This document shows positions 22,893 to 36,500 of a stretch of DNA of 64,000 nucleotides, piece after piece. A model generated the notes under the pieces. That model was not told where the DNA came from, ran no database searches, and saw only the letters and a program-made list of their open reading frames with translations. The translations under genes and the position numbers were made by a program. This DNA comes from Lasioglossum baleicum (lineage: Eukaryota; Arthropoda; Insecta; Hymenoptera; Halictidae), in assembly GCF_051020765.1 (NCBI RefSeq), contig NW_027469100.1, forward strand, positions 496,001 to 560,000, given 5' to 3'. Every line of letters starts with the position of its first letter. Position 1 is the first letter of the stretch.

Positions 22893-24236
22893 GTCGCCGT
22901 ATAGCTCGAGAACGGGTCGACGGGTGCTGGCGAGAGTGGGCTCGTCGGACGGAGGACGCGGAGACGAAGGTTTACCGTCCGAAAAATTCGCGAAGATTCG
23001 CGAAAAATTTTTTACGTGTGCATCGGTAACGCGCGTCGACCTCGGCGGAGGATAACTTACCGACCACCACCGGCAGTGGTCGGTAACGCTCGGGGGGTAT
23101 AAGCTGCCACGTTAAAAATGAAACCCGAATTTCGGCGCTTCTACGGTTCAGGGCTGAAAAGGGCCGGAAAGAAAATAACTGATTCAAACGTTCGAATTTA
23201 ACGCCAACTTCGCATCGGTGGCGAGTGCCGCCACAGTCGCCGCGTTTACTCTCCCTTGATAGTTGAGCGAATCGACTTGTAACTTCGAGGTTACGAATCC
23301 GACTCTACGTTTGGGTTTACATTTTCCATTAATTTTAAAGGGAGGGGGGGTTGGGGGGAGGATGGCGATGACAGACCAATCGCGCGCCTCCCCGCCACCA
23401 TCGTCGCTACCGACGACTTCGACCTCGAGCCGAGCCGAGCCGAGCGGGGCCGAAGGACCGACGGGTTCCCGGAAAATTCCGAAAGGCGATATACCTTTAA
23501 TTCCCAGTTGGCCGTAACTTTCTCGATGACGTCAAATTAGTGAAAAATCAAAGTTTCTTTGTCGCCGTATAGCTCGAGAACGGGTCGACGGGTGCGGGCG
23601 AGAGTGGGCTCGTCGGACGGAGGACGCGGAGACGAAGGTTTACCGCGCGAAAAATTCGCGAAAAATTTTTTACGTGTGCATCGGTAACGCGCGTCGACCT
23701 CGGCGGAGGATAAGTTACCGACCACCACCGGCAGTGGTCGGTAACGCTCGGGGGGTATAAGCTGCCGCGTTAAAAATGAAACCCGAATTTCGGCGCTTCC
23801 ACGGTTCATGGCTGAAAAGGGCCGGAAAGAAAATAACTGATTCAAACGTTCGAATTTAACGCCAACTTCGTGATGCTGACTTCGCATCGGTGGCGAGTGC
23901 CGCCACAGTCGCCGCGTTTACTCTCCCTTGATAGTTGAGCGAATTGACTTGTAACTTCGAGGTTACGAATCCGACTCTAAAATTTGGGTTTACATTTTCC
24001 ATTAATTTTAAAGGGGGAGGGGGGTTGGGGGGATGGCGATGACAGACCAATTGCGCACCTCCCCGCCACCATCGTCGCTACCGACGACCTCGACCTCGAG
24101 CCGAGCCGAGCAGAGCCGAGCGGGGCCGAAGGCCCGACGGGCTCCCTGAAAATTCGGAAAGGCGATATGCCTTTAATTCCCAGTTGGCCGTAACTTTCTC
24201 GATGACGTCAAATTAGTGAAAAATCAAAGTTTCTTT
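22893..24236. repeat. Bridging monomers U35-U36
   Basis: Two monomers (668 and 676 bp) join alpha3 to the 12-mer. U35 has the 14 bp deletion, like U16. U36 contains the left crossover zone of the 12-mer duplication: up to the T at 23819 (ttcatgg) it differs from U48, and after it the two are the same at lag 7998. Confidence 0.85.
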
Positions 24237-25594
24237 GTCGCCGTGTAGCTCGAGAACGGGTCGACGAGTGCGGGCGAGAGTAGGCTCGTCGGACGGAGGA
24301 CGCGGAGACGAAGGTTTACCGCGCGAAAAATTCGCGAAAATTCGCGAAAAATTTTTTACGTGTGCATCGGTAACGCGCGTCGACCTCGGCGGAGGATAAC
24401 TTACCGACCACCAACGGCAGTGGTCGGTAACGCTCGGGGGGTATAAGCTGCCGCGTTAAAAATGAAACCCGAATTTCGGCGCTTCCACGGTTCAGGGCTG
24501 AAAAGGGCCGGAAAGAAAATAACTGATTCAAACGTTCGAATTTAACGCCAACTTCGTGATGCTGACTTCGCATCGGTGGCGAGTGCCGCCACAGTCGCCG
24601 CGTTTATTCTCCCTTGATAGTTGAGCGAATCGACTTGAAACTTCGAGGTTACGAATCCGACTCTACGTTTGGGTTTACATTTTCCATTAATTTTAAAGGG
24701 GGAGGGGGGGTTGGGGGGGATGGCGATGACAGACCAATTGCGCACCTCCCCGCCACCATCGTCGCTACCGACGACCTCGACCTCGAGCCGAGCCGTGCCG
24801 AGCCGAGCGGGGCCGAAGGCCCGACGGGCTCCCGGAAAATTCGGAAAGGCGATATACCTGTAAACCCAGTTGGCAGTAACTTTCTCGATGACGTTAAATT
24901 AGTGAAAAATCAAAGTTTCTTTGTCGCCGTATAGCTCGAGAACGGGTCGACGGGTGCGGGCGAGAGTAGGCTCGTCGGACGGAGGACGCGGAGACGAAGG
25001 TTTACCGCGCGAAAAATTCGCGAAAAATTTTTTACGTGTGCATCGATAACACGCGTCGACCTCGGCGGAGGATAACTTACCGACCACCACCGGCAGTGGT
25101 CGGTAACGCTCGGGGGGTATAAGCTGCCGCGTTAAAAATGAAACCCGAATTTCGGCGCTTCCACGGTTCAGGGCTGAAAAGGGCCGGAAAGAAAATAACT
25201 GATTCAAACGTTCGAATTTAACGCCAACTTCGTGATGCTGACTTCGCATCGGTGGCGAGTGCTGCCACAGTCGCCGCGTTTACTCTCCCTTGATAGTTGA
25301 GCGAATCGACTTGTAACTTCGAGGTTACGAATCCGACTCTACGTTTGGGTTTACATTTTCCATTAATTTTAAAGGGGGAGGGGGGGTTGGGGGGGATGGC
25401 GATGACAGACCAATTGCGCACCTCCCCGCCACCATCGTCGCTACCGACGACTTCGACCTCGAGCCGAGCCGAGCCGAGCGGGGCCGAAGGACCGACGGGC
25501 TCCCGGAAAATTCCGAAAGGCGATATACCTTTAATTCCCAGTTGGCCGTAACTTTCTCGATGACGTCAAATTAGTGAAAAATCAAAGTTTCTTT

Positions 25595-28500
25595 GTCGCC
25601 GTATAGCTCGAGAACGGGTCGACGGGTGCTGGCGAGAGTGGGCTCGTCGGACGGAGGACGCGGAGACGAAGGTTTACCGTCCGAAAAATTCGCGAAGATT
25701 CGCGAAAAATTTTTTACGTGTGCATCGGTAACGCGCGTCGACCTCGGCGGAGGATAACTTACCGACCACCACCGGCAGTGGTCGGTAACGCTCGGGGGGT
25801 ATAAGCTGCCACGTTAAAAATGAAACCCGAATTTCGGCGCTTCTACGGTTCAGGGCTGAAAAGGGCCGGAAAGAAATTAACTGATTCAAACGTTCGAATT
25901 TAACGCCAACTTCGCATCGGTGGCGAGTGCCGCCACAGTCGCCGCGTTTACTCTCCCTTGATAGTTGAGCGAATCGACTTGTAACTTCGAGGTTACGAAT
26001 CCGACTCTACGTTTGGGTTCACATTTTCCATTAATTTTAAAGGGAGGGGGGGTTGGGGGGAGGATGGCGATGACAGACCAATCGCGCGCCTCCCCGCCAC
26101 CATCGTCGCTACCGACGACTTCGACCTCGAGCCGAGCCGAGCCGAGCGGGGCCGAAGGACCGACGGGTTCCCGGAAAATTCCGAAAGGCGATATACCTTT
26201 AATTCCCAGTTGGCCGTAACTTTCTCGATGACGTCAAATCAGTGAAAAATCAAAGTTTCTTTGTCGCCGTATAGCTCGAGAACGGGTCGACGGGTGCGGG
26301 CGAGAGTGGGCTCGTCGGACGGAGGACGCGGAGACGAAGGTTTACCGCGCGAAAAATTCGCGAAAAATTTTTTACGTGTGCATCGGTAACGCGCGTCGAC
26401 CTCGGCGGAGGATAAGTTACCGACCACCACCGGCAGTGGTCGGTAACGCTCGGGGGGTATAAGCTGCCGCGTTAAAAATGAAACCCGAATTTCGGCGCTT
26501 CCACGGTTCATGGCTGAAAAGGGCCGGAAAGAAAATAACTGATTCAAACGTTCGAATTTAACGCCAACTTCGTGATGCTGACTTCGCATCGGTGGCGAGT
26601 GCCGCCACAGTCGCCGCGTTTACTCTCCCTTGATAGTTGAGCGAATTGACTTGTAACTTCGAGGTTACGAATCCGACTCTAAAATTTGGGTTTACATTTT
26701 CCATTAATTTTAAAGGGGGAGGGGGGTTGGGGGGATGGCGATGACAGACCAATTGCGCACCTCCCCGCCACCATCGTCGCTACCGACGACCTCGACCTCG
26801 AGCCGAGCCGAGCAGAGCCGAGCGGGGCCGAAGGCCCGACGGGCTCCCTGAAAATTCGGAAAGACGATATGAGTTTAATTCCCAGTTGGCCGTAACTTCA
26901 AATCAAATAACTTAAAATCAAAGTTTCTTTGTCGCCGTATAGCTCGAGGACGGGTCGACGGGTGCGGGCGAGAGTAGGCTCGTCGGACGGAGGACGCGGA
27001 GACGAAGGTTTACCGTCCGAAAAATTCGCGAAGATTCGCGAAAAAGTTTTTACGTGTGCATCGGTAACGCGCGTCGACCTCGGCGGAGGATTAGTTACCG
27101 ACCACCAGCGGTAGTGGTCGGTATGCGCGGGGGGTATAAACTGCCGCGTTAAAAATGAAACCCGAATTTCGGCACTTCCACGGTTCAGGGCTGAAAAGGG
27201 CCCGAAAGAAAATAACTGATTCAAACGTTCGAATTTAACGTTTGGGTTTACATTTTCCATTAATTTTAAAGAGAGGGGGGGTTGGGGGGAGGATGGCGAT
27301 GACAGACCAATCGCGCGCCTCCCCGCCACCATCGTCGCTACCGACGACTTCGACCTCGAGCCGAGCCGAGCCGAGCGGGTCCGAAGGACCGACGGGCTCC
27401 CGGAAAATTCCGAAAGGCGATATACCTTTAATTCCCAGTTGGCCGTAACTTTCTCGATGACGTCAAATTAGTGAAAAATCAAAGTTTCTTTGTCGCCGTA
27501 TAGCTCGAGAACGGGTCGACGGGTGCGGACGTGAGTGGGCTCGTCGGACGGAGGACGCGGAGACGAAGGTTTACCGCGCGAAAAATTCGCGAAAATTCGC
27601 GAAAAATTTTTTACGTGTGCATCGGTAACGCGCGTCGACCTCGGCGGAGGATAAGTTACCGACCACCACCGGCAGTGGTCGGTAACGCTCGGGGGGTATA
27701 AGTTGCCGCGTTAAAAATGAAACCCGAATTTCGGCGCTTCCACGGTTCATGGCTGAAAAGGGCCGGGAAGAAAATAACTGATTCAAACGTTCGAATTTAA
27801 CGCCAACTTCGTGATGCTGACTTCGCATCGGTGGCGAGTGCCGCCGCAGTCGCCGCGTTTACTCTCCCTTGATAGTTGAGCGAATTGACTTGTAACTTCG
27901 AGGTTACGAATCCGACTCTACGTTTGGGTTTACATTTTCCATTAACTGTAAAGGGGGAGGGGGGTTGGGGGGATGGCGATGACAGACCAATTGCGCACCT
28001 CCCCGCCACCATCGTCGCTACCGACGACCTCGACCTCGAGCCGAGCCGAGCAGAGCCGAGCGGGGCCGAAGGCCCGACGGGCTCCCTGAAAATTCGGAAA
28101 GGCGATATGCCTTTAATTCCCAGTTGGCCGTAACTTTCTCGATGACGTCAAATTAGTGAAAAATCAAAGTTTCTTTGTCGCCGTATAGCTCGAGAACGGG
28201 TCGACGAGTGCGGGCGAGAGTAGGCTCGTCGGACGGAGGACGCGGAGACGAAGGTTTACCGCGCGAAAAATTCGCGAAAATTCGCGAAAAATTTTTTACG
28301 TGTGCATCGGTAACCCGCGTCGACCTCGGCGGAGGATAACTTACCGACCACCAACGGCAGTGGTCGGTAACGCTCGGGGGGTATAAGCTGCCGCGTTAAA
28401 AATGAAACCCGAATTTCGGCGCTTCCACGGTTCAGGGCTGAAAAGGGCCGGAAAGAAAATAACTGATTCAAACGTTCGAATTTAACGCCAACTTCGTGAT

Positions 28501-30197
28501 GCTGACTTCGCATCGGTGGCGAGTGCCGCCACAGTCGCCGCGTTTATTCTCCCTTGATAGTTGAGCGAATCGACTTGAAACTTCGAGGTTACGAATCCGA
28601 CTCTACGTTTGGGTTTACATTTTCCATTAATTTTAAAGGGGAGGGGGGGTTGGGGGGGATGGCGATGACAGACCAATTGCGCACCTCCCCGCCACCATCG
28701 TCGCTACCGACGACCTCGACCTCGAGCCGAGCCGTGCCGAGCCGAGCGGGGCCGAAGGCCCGACGGGCTCCCGGAAAATTCGGAAAGGCGATATACCTTT
28801 AAACCCAGTTGGCCGTAACTTTCTCGATGACGTTAAATTAGTGAAAAATCAAAGTTTCTTTGTCGCCGTATAGCTCGAGAACGGGTCGACGGGTGCGGGC
28901 GAGAGTGGGCTCGTCGGACGGAGGACGCGGCGACGAAGGTTTACCGCGCGAAAAATTCGCGAAAATTCGCGAAAAATTTTTTACGTGTGTATCGGTAACG
29001 CGCGTCGACCTCGGCGGAGGATAACTTACCGATCACCACCGGCAGTGGTCGGTAACGCTCGGGGGGTATAAGCTGCCACGTTAAAAATGAAACCCGAATT
29101 TCGGCGCTTCCACGGTTCAGGGCTGAAAAGGGCCGGAAAGAAAATAACTGATTCAAACGTTCGAATTTAACGCCAACTTCGCATCGGTGGCGAGTGCCGC
29201 CACAGTCGCCGCGTTTACTCTCCCTTGATAGTTGAGCGAATCGACTTGTAACTTCGAGGTTACGAATCCGACTCTACGTTTGGGTTTACATTTTCCATTA
29301 ATTTTAAAGGGAGGGGGGGTTGGGGGGAGGATGGCGATGACAGACCAATCGCTCGCCTCCCCGCCACCATCGTCGCTACCGACGACTTCGACCTCGAGCC
29401 GAGCCGAGCCGAGCGGGGCCGAAGGACCGACGGGCTCCCGGAAAATTCCGAAAGGCGATATACCTTTAATTCCCAGTTGGCCGTAACTTTCTCGATGACG
29501 TCAAATTAGTGAAAAATCAAAGTTTCTTTGTCGCCGTATAGCTCGAGAACGGGTCGACGGGTGCTGGCGAGAGTGGGCTCGTCGGACGGAGGACGCGGAG
29601 ACGAAGGTTTACCGTCCGAAAAATTCGCGAAGATTCGCGAAAAATTTTTTACGTGTGCATCGGTAACGCGCGTCGACCTCGGCGGAGGATAACTTACCGA
29701 CCACCACCGGCAGTGGTCGGTAACGCTCGGGGGGTATAAGCTGCCACGTTAAAAATGAAACCCGAATTTCGGCGCTTCTACGGTTCAGGGCTGAAAAGGG
29801 CCGGAAAGAAAATAACTGATTCAAACGTTCGAATTTAACGCCAACTTCGCATCGGTGGCGAGTGCCGCCACAGTCGCCGCGTTTACTCTCCCTTGATAGT
29901 TGAGCGAATCGACTTGTAACTTCGAGGTTACGAATCCGACTCTACGTTTGGGTTTACATTTTCCATTAATTTTAAAGGGAGGGGGGGTTGGGGGGAGGAT
30001 GGCGATGACAGACCAATCGCGCGCCTCCCCGCCACCATCGTCGCTACCGACGACTTCGACCTCGAGCCGAGCCGAGCCGAGCGGGGCCGAAGGACCGACG
30101 GGTTCCCGGAAAATTCCGAAAGGCGATATACCTTTAATTCCCAGTTGGCCGTAACTTTCTCGATGACGTCAAATTAGTGAAAAATCAAAGTTTCTTT
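25595..30197. repeat. 7-mer beta2 inside 12-mer copy 1
   Basis: U39-U45 have lengths 668, 668, 561, 685, 685, 668 and 668, and match beta1 at lag 15426. A difference from beta1 is ggattagtt near 27089 (ggataagtt in beta1). This change is shared by beta3, so it arose before the 12-mer duplicated. The block shows that the 12-mer was assembled from an older alpha/beta-type arrangement. Confidence 0.88.
26931..27491. repeat. Short monomer U41 (561 bp), third monomer of beta2
   Basis: Same junction as U18. Distinguished by ggattagtt near 27089 and ctcgagga near 26943. Confidence 0.93.
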
Positions 30198-33100
30198 GTC
30201 GCCGTATAGCTCGAGAACGGGTCGACGGGTGCGGGCGAGAGTGGGCTCGTCGGACGGAGGACGCGGAGACGAAGGTTTACCGCGCGAAAAATTCGCGAAA
30301 AATTTTTTACGTGTGCATCGGTAACGCGCGTCGACCTCGGCGGAGGATAAGTTACCGACCACCACCGGCAGTGGTCGGTAACGCTCGGGGGGTATAAGCT
30401 GCCGCGTTAAAAATGAAACCCGAATTTCGGCGCTTCCACGGTTCATGGCTGAAAAGGGCCGGAAAGAAAATAACTGATTCAAACGTTCGAATTTAACGCC
30501 AACTTCGTGATGCTGACTTCGCATCGGTGGCGAGTGCCGCCACAGTCGCCGCGTTTACTCTCCCTTGATAGTTGAGCGAATTGACTTGTAACTTCGAGGT
30601 TACGAATCCGACTCTAAAATTTGGGTTTACATTTTCCATTAATTTTAAAGGGGGAGGGGGGTTGGGGGGATGGCGATGACAGACCAATTGCGCACCTCCC
30701 CGCCACCATCGTCGCTACCGACGACCTCGACCTCGAGCCGAGCCGAGCAGAGCCGAGCGGGGCCGAAGGCCCGACGGGCTCCCGGAAAATTCGGAAAGGC
30801 GATATACCTGTAAACCCAGTTGGCAGTAACTTTCTCGATGACGTTAAATTAGTGAAAAATCAAAGTTTCTTTGTCGCCGTATAGCTCGAGAACGGGTCGA
30901 CGGGTGCGGGCGAGAGTAGGCTCGTCGGACGGAGGACGCGGAGACGAAGGTTTACCGTCCGAAAAATTCGCGAAAAATTTTTTACGTGTGCATCGATAAC
31001 ACGCGTCGACCTCGGCGGAGGATAACTTACCGACCACCACCGGCAGTGGTCGGTAACGCTCGGGGGGTATAAGCTGCCGCGTTAAAAATGAAACCCGAAT
31101 TTCGGCGCTTCCACGGTTCAGGGCTGAAAAGGGCCGGAAAGAAAATAACTGATTCAAACGTTCGAATTTAACGCCAACTTCGTGATGCTGACTTCGCATC
31201 GGTGGCGAGTGCCGCCACAGTCGCCGCGTTTACTCTCCCTTGATAGTTGAGCGAATTGACTTGTAACTTCGAGGTTACGAATCCGACTCTAAATTTGGGT
31301 TTACATTTTCCATTAATTTTAAAGGGGGAGGGGGGGTTGGGGGGATGGCGATGACAGACCAATTGCGCACCTCCCCGCCATCATCGTCGCTACCGACGAC
31401 CTCGACCTCGAGCCGAGCCGAGCAGAGCCGAGCGGGGCCGAAGGCCCGACGGGCTCCCTGAAAATTCGGAAAGGCGATATGCCTTTAATTCCCAGTTGGC
31501 CGTAACTTTCTCGATGACGTCAAATTAGTGAAAAATCAAACTTTCTTTGTCGCCGTATAGCTCGAGAACGGGTCGACGGGTGCGGACGAGAGTAGGCTCA
31601 TCGGACGGAGGACGCGGAGACGAAGGTTTACCGCGCGAAAAATTCGCGAAAATTCGCGAAAAATTTTTTACGTGTGCATCGATAACGCGCGTCGACCTCG
31701 GCGGAGGATAACTTACCGACCACCACCGGCAGTGGTCGGTAACCCTCGGGGGGTATAAGCTGCCGCGTTAAAAATGAAACCCGAATTTCGGCGCTTCCAC
31801 GGTTCAGGGCTGAAAAGGGCCGGAAAGAAAATAACTGATTCAAACGTTCGAATTTAACGCCAACTTCGTGATGCTGACTTCGCATCGGTGGCGAGTGCCG
31901 CCACAGTCGCCGCGTTTACTCTCCCTTGATAGTTGAGCGAATTGACTTGTAACTTCGAGGTTACGAATCCGACTCTAAAATTTGGGTTTACATTTTCCAT
32001 TAATTTTAAAGGGGGAGGGGGGTTGGGGGGATGGCGATGACAGACCAATTGCGCACCTCCCCGCCACCATCGTCGCTACCGACGACCTCGACCTCGAGCC
32101 GAGCCGAGCAGAGCCGAGCGGGGCCGAAGGCCCGACGGGCTCCCTGAAAATTCGGAAAGGCGATATGCCTTTAATTCCCAGTTGGCCGTAACTTTCTCGA
32201 TGACGTCAAATTAGTGAAAAATCAAAGTTTCTTTGTCGCCGTGTAGCTCGAGAACGGGTCGACGAGTGCGGGCGAGAGTAGGCTCGTCGGACGGAGGACG
32301 CGGAGACGAAGGTTTACCGCGCGAAAAATTCGCGAAAATTCGCGAAAAATTTTTTACGTGTGCATCGGTAACGCGCGTCGACCTCGGCGGAGGATAACTT
32401 ACCGACCACCAACGGCAGTGGTCGGTAACGCTCGGGGGGTATAAGCTGCCGCGTTAAAAATGAAACCCGAATTTCGGCGCTTCCACGGTTCAGGGCTGAA
32501 AAGGGCCGGAAAGAAAATAACTGATTCAAACGTTCGAATTTAACGCCAACTTCGTGATGCTGACTTCGCATCGGTGGCGAGTGCCGCCACAGTCGCCGCG
32601 TTTATTCTCCCTTGATAGTTGAGCGAATCGACTTGAAACTTCGAGGTTACGAATCCGACTCTACGTTTGGGTTTACATTTTCCATTAATTTTAAAGGGGG
32701 AGGGGGGGTTGGGGGGGATGGCGATGACAGACCAATTGCGCACCTCCCCGCCACCATCGTCGCTACCGACGACCTCGACCTCGAGCCGAGCCGTGCCGAG
32801 CCGAGCGGGGCCGAAGGCCCGACGGGCTCCCGGAAAATTCGGAAAGGCGATATACCTGTAAACCCAGTTGGCAGTAACTTTCTCGATGACGTTAAATTAG
32901 TGAAAAATCAAAGTTTCTTTGTCGCCGTATAGCTCGAGAACGGGTCGACGGGTGCGGGCGAGAGTAGGCTCGTCGGACGGAGGACGCGGAGACGAAGGTT
33001 TACCGCGCGAAAAATTCGCGAAAAATTTTTTACGTGTGCATCGATAACACGCGTCGACCTCGGCGGAGGATAACTTACCGACCACCACCGGCAGTGGTCG

Positions 33101-33592
33101 GTAACGCTCGGGGGGTATAAGCTGCCGCGTTAAAAATGAAACCCGAATTTCGGCGCTTCCACGGTTCAGGGCTGAAAAGGGCCGGAAAGAAAATAACTGA
33201 TTCAAACGTTCGAATTTAACGCCAACTTCGTGATGCTGACTTCGCATCGGTGGCGAGTGCTGCCACAGTCGCCGCGTTTACTCTCCCTTGATAGTTGAGC
33301 GAATCGACTTGTAACTTCGAGGTTACGAATCCGACTCTACGTTTGGGTTTACATTTTCCATTAATTTTAAAGGGGGAGGGGGGGTTGGGGGGGATGGCGA
33401 TGACAGACCAATTGCGCACCTCCCCGCCACCATCGTCGCTACCGACGACTTCGACCTCGAGCCGAGCCGAGCCGAGCGGGGCCGAAGGACCGACGGGCTC
33501 CCGGAAAATTCCGAAAGGCGATATACCTTTAATTCCCAGTTGGCCGTAACTTTCTCGATGACGTCAAATTAGTGAAAAATCAAAGTTTCTTT

Positions 33593-36500
33593 GTCGCCGT
33601 ATAGCTCGAGAACGGGTCGACGGGTGCTGGCGAGAGTGGGCTCGTCGGACGGAGGACGCGGAGACGAAGGTTTACCGTCCGAAAAATTCGCGAAGATTCG
33701 CGAAAAATTTTTTACGTGTGCATCGGTAACGCGCGTCGACCTCGGCGGAGGATAACTTACCGACCACCACCGGCAGTGGTCGGTAACGCTCGGGGGGTAT
33801 AAGCTGCCACGTTAAAAATGAAACCCGAATTTCGGCACTTCTACGGTTCAGGGCTGAAAAGGGCCGGAAAGAAATTAACTGATTCAAACGTTCGAATTTA
33901 ACGCCAACTTCGCATCGGTGGCGAGTGCCGCCACAGTCGCCGCGTTTACTCTCCCTTGATAGTTGAGCGAATCGACTTGTAACTTCGAGGTTACGAATCC
34001 GACTCTACGTTTGGGTTCACATTTTCCATTAATTTTAAAGGGAGGGGGGGTTGGGGGGAGGATGGCGATGACAGACCAATCGCGCGCCTCCCCGCCACCA
34101 TCGTCGCTACCGACGACTTCGACCTCGAGCCGAGCCGAGCCGAGCGGGGCCGAAGGACCGACGGGTTCCCGGAAAATTCCGAAAGGCGATATACCTTTAA
34201 TTCCCAGTTGGCCGTAACTTTCTCGATGACGTCAAATCAGTGAAAAATCAAAGTTTCTTTGTCGCCGTATAGCTCGAGAACGGGTCGACGGGTGCGGGCG
34301 AGAGTGGGCTCGTCGGACGGAGGACGCGGAGACGAAGGTTTACCGCGCGAAAAATTCGCGAAAAATTTTTTACGTGTGCATCGGTAACGCGCGTCGACCT
34401 CGGCGGAGGATAAGTTACCGACCACCACCGGCAGTGGTCGGTAACGCTCGGGGGGTATAAGCTGCCGCGTTAAAAATGAAACCCGAATTTCGGCGCTTCC
34501 ACGGTTCATGGCTGAAAAGGGCCGGAAAGAAAATAACTGATTCAAACGTTCGAATTTAACGCCAACTTCGTGATGCTGACTTCGCATCGGTGGCGAGTGC
34601 CGCCACAGTCGCCGCGTTTACTCTCCCTTGATAGTTGAGCGAATTGACTTGTAACTTCGAGGTTACGAATCCGACTCTAAAATTTGGGTTTACATTTTCC
34701 ATTAATTTTAAAGGGGGAGGGGGGTTGGGGGGATGGCGATGACAGACCAATTGCGCACCTCCCCGCCACCATCGTCGCTACCGACGACCTCGACCTCGAG
34801 CCGAGCCGAGCAGAGCCGAGCGGGGCCGAAGGCCCGACGGGCTCCCTGAAAATTCGGAAAGACGATATGAGTTTAATTCCCAGTTGGCCGTAACTTCAAA
34901 TCAAATAACTTAAAATCAAAGTTTCTTTGTCGCCGTATAGCTCGAGGACGGGTCGACGGGTGCGGGCGAGAGTAGGCTCGTCGGACGGAGGACGCGGAGA
35001 CGAAGGTTTACCGTCCGAAAAATTCGCGAAGATTCGCGAAAAAGTTTTTACGTGTGCATCGGTAACGCGCGTCGACCTCGGCGGAGGATTAGTTACCGAC
35101 CACCAGCGGTAGTGGTCGGTATGCGCGGGGGGTATAAACTGCCGCGTTAAAAATGAAACCCGAATTTCGGCACTTCCACGGTTCAGGGCTGAAAAGGGCC
35201 CGAAAGAAAATAACTGATTCAAACGTTCGAATTTAACGTTTGGGTTTACATTTTCCATTAATTTTAAAGAGAGGGGGGGTTGGGGGGAGGATGGCGATGA
35301 CAGACCAATCGCGCGCCTCCCCGCCACCATCGTCGCTACCGACGACTTCGACCTCGAGCCGAGCCGAGCCGAGCGGGTCCGAAGGACCGACGGGCTCCCG
35401 GAAAATTCCGAAAGGCGATATACCTTTAATTCCCAGTTGGCCGTAACTTTCTCGATGACGTCAAATTAGTGAAAAATCAAAGTTTCTTTGTCGCCGTATA
35501 GCTCGAGAACGGGTCGACGGGTGCGGACGTGAGTGGGCTCGTCGGACGGAGGACGCGGAGACGAAGGTTTACCGCGCGAAAAATTCGCGAAAATTCGCGA
35601 AAAATTTTTTACGTGTGCATCGGTAACGCGCGTCGACCTCGGCGGAGGATAAGTTACCGACCACCACCGGCAGTGGTCGGTAACGCTCGGGGGGTATAAG
35701 TTGCCGCGTTAAAAATGAAACCCGAATTTCGGCGCTTCCACGGTTCATGGCTGAAAAGGGCCGGGAAGAAAATAACTGATTCAAACGTTCGAATTTAACG
35801 CCAACTTCGTGATGCTGACTTCGCATCGGTGGCGAGTGCCGCCGCAGTCGCCGCGTTTACTCTCCCTTGATAGTTGAGCGAATTGACTTGTAACTTCGAG
35901 GTTACGAATCCGACTCTACGTTTGGGTTTACATTTTCCATTAACTGTAAAGGGGGAGGGGGGTTGGGGGGATGGCGATGACAGACCAATTGCGCACCTCC
36001 CCGCCACCATCGTCGCTACCGACGACCTCGACCTCGAGCCGAGCCGAGCAGAGCCGAGCGGGGCCGAAGGCCCGACGGGCTCCCTGAAAATTCGGAAAGG
36101 CGATATGCCTTTAATTCCCAGTTGGCCGTAACTTTCTCGATGACGTCAAATTAGTGAAAAATCAAAGTTTCTTTGTCGCCGTATAGCTCGAGAACGGGTC
36201 GACGAGTGCGGGCGAGAGTAGGCTCGTCGGACGGAGGACGCGGAGACGAAGGTTTACCGCGCGAAAAATTCGCGAAAATTCGCGAAAAATTTTTTACGTG
36301 TGCATCGGTAACCCGCGTCGACCTCGGCGGAGGATAACTTACCGACCACCAACGGCAGTGGTCGGTAACGCTCGGGGGGTATAAGCTGCCGCGTTAAAAA
36401 TGAAACCCGAATTTCGGCGCTTCCACGGTTCAGGGCTGAAAAGGGCCGGAAAGAAAATAACTGATTCAAACGTTCGAATTTAACGCCAACTTCGTGATGC

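Larger units (their letters stand above)
23820..31817. repeat. 12-mer higher-order repeat, copy 1 (7998 bp)
   Basis: Monomers from U37 start at 24237, 24923, 25595, 26263, 26931, 27492, 28177, 28862, 29530, 30198, 30873 and 31549. Sequence from 23820 to 31899 repeats at 31818 to 39897. Only two substitutions were noticed between the copies: G at 25839 against A at 33837, and G at 29434 against T at 37432. The breakpoint lies inside an 80 bp stretch shared by U36, U48 and U60 (23820-23901 and its equivalents), as expected of one unequal exchange between homologous positions 12 monomers apart. Confidence 0.93.
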